NCBI GenBank assembly: GCA_023701365.1
Contig: JAMPXD010000012.1
Span: forward strand, 1 to 36,275
Reading direction: 5' to 3'
Origin: Geobacteraceae bacterium
Lineage (GTDB): Bacteria; Desulfobacterota; Desulfuromonadia; Geobacterales; Geobacteraceae
DNA: 36,275 bases
A model generated the notes under the pieces. The model worked only from the letters and a program-made list of their open reading frames with translations. It searched no databases and was not told where the DNA came from. Below are positions 31,301 through 36,275 of this stretch, one piece after another; the first letter of the stretch is position 1; each line of letters opens with the position of its first letter. The position numbers were made by a program, and so were the translations under genes.

Positions 31301-34040
31301 CGAGGCCATCAACCGCTTCAACGAGACGGCCGCTACGCCCGTCCCGACGCTCGACGGCAGGACAACCCTGGAACCGCTCCCCCATCCGTTCTTCGGAGCG
31401 GGCTTCGGCAACGAATGGCTCGGCGCCCGGACCACCCTTCAGCGCTGGTTCTTTGACCCGGTCGTCAACGTCGCCGGGGTAGACCGCGGCCTCGGCGTCA
31501 TCTTCAGCCACGACCACTACGGCCCCTCCACCCACCAGCAGGTCGGCCTCTATGCAACCGTCATGACCGAGCCGGCCGGCTCCCAGTGGGTGCATAACGA
31601 GACCGGCGTTCCTCTCTACACCCGTGCAGACGGCGGCCCCACCAGCTGGCAGGCGGCCATCCTGACCGGCGACAATGACGGAGACGGCCAGAACGACAGC
31701 TACCGCGAGTTCTGGCTGATGTTCAGCGACTTCCAGCACGCCTACGAGAAAGGGGTGTACGTGGGGGCCGGCCCGGACGGCAGGCCGAACGGGGTGGAAC
31801 CTTCCGCCAACACCTTCCGCTCCGCGATCAATCCATCCGTCAAGCAGCAGGTCAACCCGGTATTCCCGGACATGGTGGTCCTCGCCGCGGCCTGCCCGGG
31901 CGGCGTGCCCAGGCCCTGTCCCGAGGCGATCTCCGCCGACGACCCGGGGATGCACGTGGTCAACTACCGCAACGAGCCGATCGGCCTGCGGGTCTTCGAC
32001 CCCAACAAGCTGGGTCCTGACTTCAAGCTGGGGTCCCAGACTGACGGCCTGGCCGGCGATCTCGCCTTTGCCCTCCAGAGCCGTGCCGACCGCGCGCTCG
32101 CGCCATTCAACACCCGGCTCGGCGACACACCGTATCCGGCCCTCACGGCGGACATCGGCAACGGCGACCCGTTCACCCCGATGATGCGCGCCTATTTCGG
32201 GGACCGGATCAGGATGAAAATCCAGGCTGGCGGCGACGAGGAGACCCACAACGCCACCGTCCACGGGGTGAAGTGGCTCCAGAGCGGTTCCAGCTTCGGC
32301 TTCGCCCCCAACTCCGGCTGGCGCAACGCCCAGCAGGCCGGCATTTCCGAGCAGTTCACCTTCGCCGCGCCGGTCCTCCCCCTCATCAGGGGGGCCAACA
32401 ACGCCGACTACGCCTACTCCGTGGATACCAGCCAGGATGGCTGGTGGTCAGGGATGTGGGGTCTTGCCCGGACCTACGGCGCACCCCGGAACGACCTGTT
32501 CAGGCTTCCCAACACCCGGGTGCCGCTCACTATCGCCAACCAGAACCAGTTTGACGGGGTCTGTCCGAGAACCGCCAAGCTGCGGAACTACGACATCACG
32601 GCGGTGCTGGCCAACGATGTGCTGGGTGACGCGCTGGGGGTCACCATCATCCCCGGCGACGCCTCGGCCACCCAGCATGTAGGTGGACCGCTGAATGCCG
32701 ACGGCGGGACCCTGGTCTACAACCCGCGCAATACCTCCTTGAGCAACGGCAAGCAGGGTCCGCTGCACGACCCGACGGCGATCCTCTACGTGCGCACCGC
32801 AGACCTGGATGCTCTAGGGAAGCTGAAACCGGGCGTGCCGGTCGAGCCGATCGTCCTGCGGGCCGCGGCTGGCGAATGCATCAACGTCACGCTGCGCAAC
32901 AAACTCCCCGCAGTGGCCCCGGACCTCGCCGGCTACAACTCCCTGATGCCGATCGTTAACCGGGACCGCAACGACCCGCAGGGGGTGACCACCTTCAACA
33001 ACAACCTGATCCGGCCGTCGAGCCACGTCGGCCTGCACCCGGCCCTCGTCTCGTACGACATCACCAGGGACGACGGCACCCTGATCGGCGCCAACCCGCC
33101 GGGCCTCGCCCTGGTCCCGCCAGGCGGGTCCAAGAACTTCCAGTGGTACGCCGGCGACCTGCGCCTCGATCCGGCCAACAGGCTCGTCGCCACGCCGGTC
33201 GGGTTCGGCGGCGCCAACCTGGGGCCCGCGGACAAGATCAAGCAGGGGCAGAAGGGGCTGGTCGGCGCCCTGGTCGTGGAACCGCAAGGTGCGACCTGGG
33301 TGGAGGCGGATCTGGTCACGGACCATCAGACCAGCGATCCCAATGCAAAACGGCTGAGCCGTGCCTCCGCCACCGTCAACGGCACCATCCGCGACTTCGC
33401 GGCGGTGCTCCAGAAAGGGCTGAACCACCGCTATGTTGACGGCACTGCGGTCGAAAACATCGCGGCGGAGGGGGCGATTGCCGAGGACAGCGAAGACGCC
33501 GGCCAGATGGCCATCAACTACGGCTCCGAACCGCTCTGGTTCCGGTTCGGCCTGGCGCCCAACGTCCCGTTCGGCGGTGGGCACGGCGGCGGCCCGAACC
33601 TGGCCGATGTGCCGAACGCCCATGAGGCTTACAGCAACAACCTGGCCGGGGTGAACGGAGACCCGGCGACCCCGGTGTTCACCGCCACGGCCGGCAACCC
33701 GGCCCGGATGTACGTCCTGATGCCGACGGGTGTTGCCCGCAGCTCGGTCTTCAACCTGCACGGCCACCTCTGGCAGCGTGATCCTTACGTCTGCCCGGGG
33801 TCGGCGGATCTCGGCCTCGCCGGCAAGTGCAGCTCCACCGAGGTCGCTTCGAGGGCGCTCGGGAGCAACCCGCTCGCCATGTACCTGGGTGGCCAGGAGA
33901 GCGTTCTCCCCGCCAGCCACTTCGACATAGTACTTCCCAAGGCGGGCGGCGCGAATAGCGTGACCGGGGACTACCTGTTCCGTGACCAGGCCGGCTTCGG
34001 CAACCTGGGCGGACTCTGGGGCATCATGCGGGTTCATTAA
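28389..34040 (+). CDS. Giant exported multicopper oxidase-like protein (MofA / MnxG / OmpB-OmpC type)
   Basis: 1,883 residues with a signal peptide (1-33, ending AAAAV). Laccase-type copper motifs: L3-like HLHNH (488-492) and L4-like HCHFYPHFAQGM (539-550), with His-Cys-His, His545 and Met550 for a type-1 copper; L1-like QHIHLPKWD (937, 939); L2-like SHDHYGPSTHQQVGLY (1041, 1043). Further pairs are His1287/1292, His1546/1550 and LHGHLW (1791, 1793). Three repeat modules can be seen: GLFGAVNVEP, VGLYATVMTEP and GLVGALVVEP lead into INY-type segments. A six-cupredoxin protein like ceruloplasmin is likely. Family precedents: MofA/MnxG Mn(II) oxidases, and Geobacter OmpB/OmpC, needed for Fe(III) oxide reduction. 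The likely role is an outer or secreted metal oxidase or electron-transfer protein. The ribosome-binding site AAGGAG is 7 bases before ATG 28389. A terminator follows. Confidence 0.9.
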   Translation: MKDAIGKFGRSFMLCAAIGLIAGIFPVPPPAAAAVCGRTITADVVAIDQPLMFNRLGAQNINGMAYVLRRDVINLDSGLPLTAGGAAVPGKVAIRPDKRPRPLVLRVAAGDCLQVNFQNLLAGAANPRQAPEEINNEPFNIQIDDQVADRFAGFHPQGMQLVGGINSDSSFVGQNANSLVPPGGSAVYSFFAEKEGTFLVQSYGASFGGEGSAGNSGTGLFGAVNVEPKLAKFYRSQVTDEELRLATRMEKKGKPKKTADGHPIINYEAKYPSDCPDGVWCKEGKAGLPILNMLNGTELVHTDINAIIAGPNADGTFPQSTYPLESVGKRNPTVPNRLEPFREFTTVFHDEMAVANAFNGFFEDPVFEHTLHGVRDGFMINYGSGGVGSEIIANRLGVGPMHDCLDCAYEEFFLTSHTVGDPAMIVDVPANVGLEALAPGAAPPAGTTGPKATMAFYPDDPSNVHHSYTNDFVKFRNVHSGKEHHIFHLHNHQWLFNANDDNSNYLDAQAIGPGSGYTYEINFGGSGNRNKTAGDAIFHCHFYPHFAQGMWELWRNHDVFEAGTRLAVSGSGFHNELFALQFGIPALHARALPDGEIVAGTPIPALVPLPGKPMAPMPGRVEVVANPNSTTASAFHPAAPGLPVPVGSLARVDRTDTDNALKDPTFNPTGLKNPGFPFWIAGIEHTVGQRPPTPPLDMFEAAGGWDGGLPRHSLDGFAAVGGRIASSDPHTPTPANATFFSVESRFDFSKEILKARPVFFPEAGTDVEKAVMFYHAGIKFHDTFRPNGTAATGTSGFRTNGSGAPGTPGAPYHEPCVDDRGVRLNAGVTGQFFDGAGGLGTTGSSPFNATSPRIYKAAVIQIDAVFNKAGYHYPQERIISLWEDVLPTINKQRPPEPFVIRNNTFDCTMFQHTNLVPKSFELDDYQVRTPTDIIGQHIHLPKWDLTTTDGSGNGWNYEDGTLSPGAVRERIEAINRFNETAATPVPTLDGRTTLEPLPHPFFGAGFGNEWLGARTTLQRWFFDPVVNVAGVDRGLGVIFSHDHYGPSTHQQVGLYATVMTEPAGSQWVHNETGVPLYTRADGGPTSWQAAILTGDNDGDGQNDSYREFWLMFSDFQHAYEKGVYVGAGPDGRPNGVEPSANTFRSAINPSVKQQVNPVFPDMVVLAAACPGGVPRPCPEAISADDPGMHVVNYRNEPIGLRVFDPNKLGPDFKLGSQTDGLAGDLAFALQSRADRALAPFNTRLGDTPYPALTADIGNGDPFTPMMRAYFGDRIRMKIQAGGDEETHNATVHGVKWLQSGSSFGFAPNSGWRNAQQAGISEQFTFAAPVLPLIRGANNADYAYSVDTSQDGWWSGMWGLARTYGAPRNDLFRLPNTRVPLTIANQNQFDGVCPRTAKLRNYDITAVLANDVLGDALGVTIIPGDASATQHVGGPLNADGGTLVYNPRNTSLSNGKQGPLHDPTAILYVRTADLDALGKLKPGVPVEPIVLRAAAGECINVTLRNKLPAVAPDLAGYNSLMPIVNRDRNDPQGVTTFNNNLIRPSSHVGLHPALVSYDITRDDGTLIGANPPGLALVPPGGSKNFQWYAGDLRLDPANRLVATPVGFGGANLGPADKIKQGQKGLVGALVVEPQGATWVEADLVTDHQTSDPNAKRLSRASATVNGTIRDFAAVLQKGLNHRYVDGTAVENIAAEGAIAEDSEDAGQMAINYGSEPLWFRFGLAPNVPFGGGHGGGPNLADVPNAHEAYSNNLAGVNGDPATPVFTATAGNPARMYVLMPTGVARSSVFNLHGHLWQRDPYVCPGSADLGLAGKCSSTEVASRALGSNPLAMYLGGQESVLPASHFDIVLPKAGGANSVTGDYLFRDQAGFGNLGGLWGIMRVH

Positions 34041-34068
34041 CCTTACCCCGCACGGATGACCGTTTGGT

Positions 34069-34105
34069 GGGTGCAGCCTCGCAAGGGGCTGCACCCTCTT
34101 TTTTG
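34069..34105 (+). terminator. Rho-independent terminator after the multicopper gene
   Basis: GGGTGCAGCC and GGCTGCACCC form a 10-base GC-rich stem around TCGCAAGG, followed by TCTTTTTT. It sits 29 bases past the stop, before the YVTN gene, so the latter would need read-through or a promoter of its own. Confidence 0.9.
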
Positions 34106-34191
34106 CCGGGTGCGCCGGGTCCGGCCGGATAATGGACAACCCGGCTGTTCGGCGGTAAAATAGAGGCTTAAGGCTGAAAGAGGGAGGTGGC

Positions 34192-36159
34192 ATGATGAAA
34201 AGAGCGCTGTTCCGCACTATCGTTCCGGTCCTTTTCCCTCTCTGCCTGATCTCCCTCTCCCTGCCGGGGACATCCCGCGGTGAAGGGGTAGGGGAGGCGT
34301 TCGTTCAGAAGGGGGTAAGGGTCGAGTTTGCTGTCACCCCCCTCGCTGCCGGTGAACTGATGGAGGGGGAGTATGCGAAAGTCTCCTTCCGGATCACCGA
34401 TGAGGCTTCCGGCAACCCGGTTCCCTCCCTCAACCCCGGGGCCTGGCTGGACAGCACTGCGGCGGCGAGGGGTGGAAAGGAACCGGGGACCTGCAAGGAG
34501 AGGATCAACATCTACCTGAAGGGGATCGTCGGGATGGGGCCGCTGCTCGATCTCAACAGCTACTACCTGCTCGTGCTGAACAGGGACCCCAACATCTCGG
34601 TCATCGATCCGCTGGTGGGGATAACCGGCAAAACGAGCCTGCTCACCTCGATTCCCCTCAGGAAGCCGGGGGGAGACTGGGCGAAGAGCGGCGATTACAA
34701 GAGGGTGTACGTGACCATGCCGCTGGCGGGTCAGCTGGCGGTGATCGATACCGACACGTTCAAGGTGACGGCCAACCTGGAGGCGGGGGCGAATCCGCTC
34801 CGCGTCGCGCTGCAGCCAGACGGAAAGTACCTTTGGATCGGCAATGACGCCAAGGACCCCGGCGCGAGCGGCGTTACGGTCATCGATACCAGCGGGTTGC
34901 GCGTCGTCGCCCTGATCCCGACCGGGATGGGGCATCACGAGATCGCCTTTTCCTCTGACAACCGCTATGCCTACGTGAGCAACCGGGATGACGGCACCGT
35001 GTCGGTGATCGACGTCCAGCAGATGAAAAAGGTCAGGGAGCTGAAGAGCGGCCCGCTTCCCATCGCGCTCGCTTTTTCACCGCTGAGCCGGACCCTCTTT
35101 ATCGCCGACGGGAAGGAAGGGGTCATCACAGTGGTGGAGGGAAAGAGCCATGAAGTGGTGGCGCGCATCAAGGCGAAGCCGGGGCTCGGGGCGATGGCCG
35201 TCACACCGGAGGGGCGCTGGCTGCTGGTGACCAATGCGGGGGCAAACCTGGTCCACGCCATAGACACCTCGGCCAACCGGATACTCCATGACCTCCCGGT
35301 GGAAGCGCAGCCCTTCCAGATCACCCTTACCCGGGCCTTTGCCTTTGTCCGCTGCCTGGCGAGCGAGCGGGTCAATGTGATCAACCTGACGGAGCTGAAC
35401 AAGGGCGCCGTCCCGCCGGTCGGGAGTTTTGCGGCCGGGGCCGCTCCCCCAAGGGACGCCGGGGAGCTCGGCATCGCCTCCACCATTGTCCCCGCGGTGG
35501 GGGAGGCGGCCGTTTTCGTGGTGAGCCCGGCAGACAAATCGATCTATTACTACATGGAGGGGATGAATTTCCCGATGCAGAATTTTCAGACTTACGGCCG
35601 AGCCGCCGTGGCCGTCGAAGTCGTCGACCGGAGCCTGCGGGAGAAGGAGCCCGGGGTCTATTCGACCATCATCAAGGCCCCGGCCGCGGGAAACTACGAC
35701 GTTGCCTTCATCCTGGACGCGCCGAGCATCGTCCACTGCTTCTCCGTCGCCGTCACGGCCAATCCCTCCCTGAAGAAGAAACAGGCGCTCCCGCGGATCG
35801 ACTACCTGGTCAAGGAGCGGCGGGTGACGGTCGGGGATAGACTGCCGCTCCGCTTCCGGCTGCTCGACCCGGAAACCGGCGCACCGAGGACCGGCCTGAA
35901 GGACGTGACCGTCCTCTACTATGCGACGCCGGGGGTGATGCGGACCGAGGCGCCGGCACGGGAGGTTGCGCAAGGGGTTTACGAGGCCCTCCTCTCCTTC
36001 CCGCGGGGAGGGGCCTACTACGTTTATATAGCCTCCCCCTCTCTGAAGGTGAAGTACATGGACCTCCCCTTCCTCTCCCTGGTCGCGGCGGAAGGGAAAA
36101 CCGCCCCCCGCGCCCCTGACGGCGCCGGGGAAAAGGGTGCTGCTGAAGGCGCCGAATGA
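34192..36159 (+). CDS. Secreted YVTN/cytochrome-d1-like beta-propeller protein with C-terminal Ig-like domains
   Basis: 655 residues. Signal peptide at 1-30 (hydrophobic VPVLFPLCLISLSLPG, ending SRGEG). An N-terminal domain of about 150 residues contains the single pair-less Cys in GTCKERINIYL and NSYYLLVLNRDPNISVID. The propeller (about 150-400) shows YVTN-type blades: AVIDTDTFKVTANLEAG-NP, YAYVSNRDDGTVSVID, TLFIADGKEGVITVVE, WLLVTNAGANLVHAID. The C-terminal third (about 430-640) looks like Ig or CopC/FixH-like sheets (YDVAFILDAPSIVHCFSVAV and PLRFRLLDPETGAPRTGLKDV). No haem motif CXXCH is present. ATG 34192 or 34195; AGGGAGG fits the second better. Its place after the multicopper gene suggests a partner role. 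No catalytic function is evident. Confidence 0.86.
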   Translation: MMKRALFRTIVPVLFPLCLISLSLPGTSRGEGVGEAFVQKGVRVEFAVTPLAAGELMEGEYAKVSFRITDEASGNPVPSLNPGAWLDSTAAARGGKEPGTCKERINIYLKGIVGMGPLLDLNSYYLLVLNRDPNISVIDPLVGITGKTSLLTSIPLRKPGGDWAKSGDYKRVYVTMPLAGQLAVIDTDTFKVTANLEAGANPLRVALQPDGKYLWIGNDAKDPGASGVTVIDTSGLRVVALIPTGMGHHEIAFSSDNRYAYVSNRDDGTVSVIDVQQMKKVRELKSGPLPIALAFSPLSRTLFIADGKEGVITVVEGKSHEVVARIKAKPGLGAMAVTPEGRWLLVTNAGANLVHAIDTSANRILHDLPVEAQPFQITLTRAFAFVRCLASERVNVINLTELNKGAVPPVGSFAAGAAPPRDAGELGIASTIVPAVGEAAVFVVSPADKSIYYYMEGMNFPMQNFQTYGRAAVAVEVVDRSLREKEPGVYSTIIKAPAAGNYDVAFILDAPSIVHCFSVAVTANPSLKKKQALPRIDYLVKERRVTVGDRLPLRFRLLDPETGAPRTGLKDVTVLYYATPGVMRTEAPAREVAQGVYEALLSFPRGGAYYVYIASPSLKVKYMDLPFLSLVAAEGKTAPRAPDGAGEKGAAEGAE

Positions 36160-36238
36160 TATCGGGCGATCCACGCGAGACAGATGAAAACGTGGCAGGA
36201 GGAGGGGGGCAGCCCCGCGAGGAGCGTGCTGATTCGAT

Positions 36239-36266
36239 TTGACAGCCGCTAAGCCGCATATATACT
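36239..36266 (+). promoter_or_regulatory. Promoter pointing out of the right edge
   Basis: TTGACA (36239-36244), 16-base spacer, TATACT (36261-36266; 5 of 6). The expected start falls near 36273, so the gene it serves begins beyond the window. GAGGA at the very end may be part of its ribosome-binding site or leader. Confidence 0.6.
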
Positions 36267-36275
36267 ACAAGAGGA

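Noticed and set aside
29346-32264. 972-codon open frame antisense to the multicopper gene
   Set aside because: Its amino-acid mix is the Gly/Val/Asp/Arg pattern produced opposite GC-rich coding DNA; no ribosome-binding site or domain was seen, and the sense frame has clear copper motifs.
36184-36252. 22-codon frame near the right edge
   Set aside because: No ribosome-binding site at the proper spacing and it overlaps the -35 of a good promoter.

Overview
This 36 kb window is most likely chromosomal DNA of a Geobacter-type bacterium (Desulfuromonadia / Geobacteraceae). That is inferred from the GC-rich, tightly packed genes, the very large OmpB/OmpC/MofA-like multicopper protein, sensor and response-regulator genes, secreted NHL propeller proteins, and many short palindromic repeats between genes. 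No rRNA, tRNA, CRISPR array, transposase or phage gene was recognised.

Layout. 1-3.1 kb (+): the end of rluD (cut by the left edge), pgeF and a lipoprotein gene, closed by a two-way terminator. 3.2-4.8 kb (-): lipM and lipA, overlapping by ATGA, which make protein-bound lipoate from octanoyl-ACP. 5.0-11.9 kb (-): an eight-gene run transcribed as sensor kinase, sigma54-type response regulator, TlpA-like thioredoxin lipoprotein, CcdA, glyoxalase-fold protein, YceI, FAD monooxygenase and methyltransferase. Three joints overlap by 1-4 bases, and the two longest internal gaps each hold a palindromic repeat. 12.0-13.4 kb (-): a small unknown gene and a long-chain polyprenyl diphosphate synthase.

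13.5-18.6 kb is a visibly lower-GC block holding two exported NHL beta-propeller proteins, one with a 12-unit tandem repeat, and two non-coding stretches rich in palindromes. 18.7-24.5 kb (-): a small heat-shock protein with a consensus promoter and a hairpin over its ribosome-binding site, PEP carboxylase, and a REC-PAS-GGDEF-EAL cyclic-di-GMP protein. 24.6-27.8 kb (-): an acyl-CoA dehydrogenase / thiolase / DUF35 Zn-ribbon operon for acyl-CoA breakdown. 28.4-36.2 kb (+): a 1,883-residue multicopper oxidase-like exported protein followed by a secreted YVTN-type beta-propeller protein. A promoter at the right edge points out of the window.

The most interesting items are: (1) the giant multicopper protein, which appears to be a three-fold repeat with its laccase-type copper motifs in permuted order (L3-L4 before L1-L2), paired with a propeller protein; (2) a candidate RNA thermometer on hsp20; (3) the kinase/regulator-thiol-redox-monooxygenase-methyltransferase run; (4) an array of AACAAAGTTTACA half-sites; (5) several unrelated palindromic repeat families placed just after stop codons inside operons.
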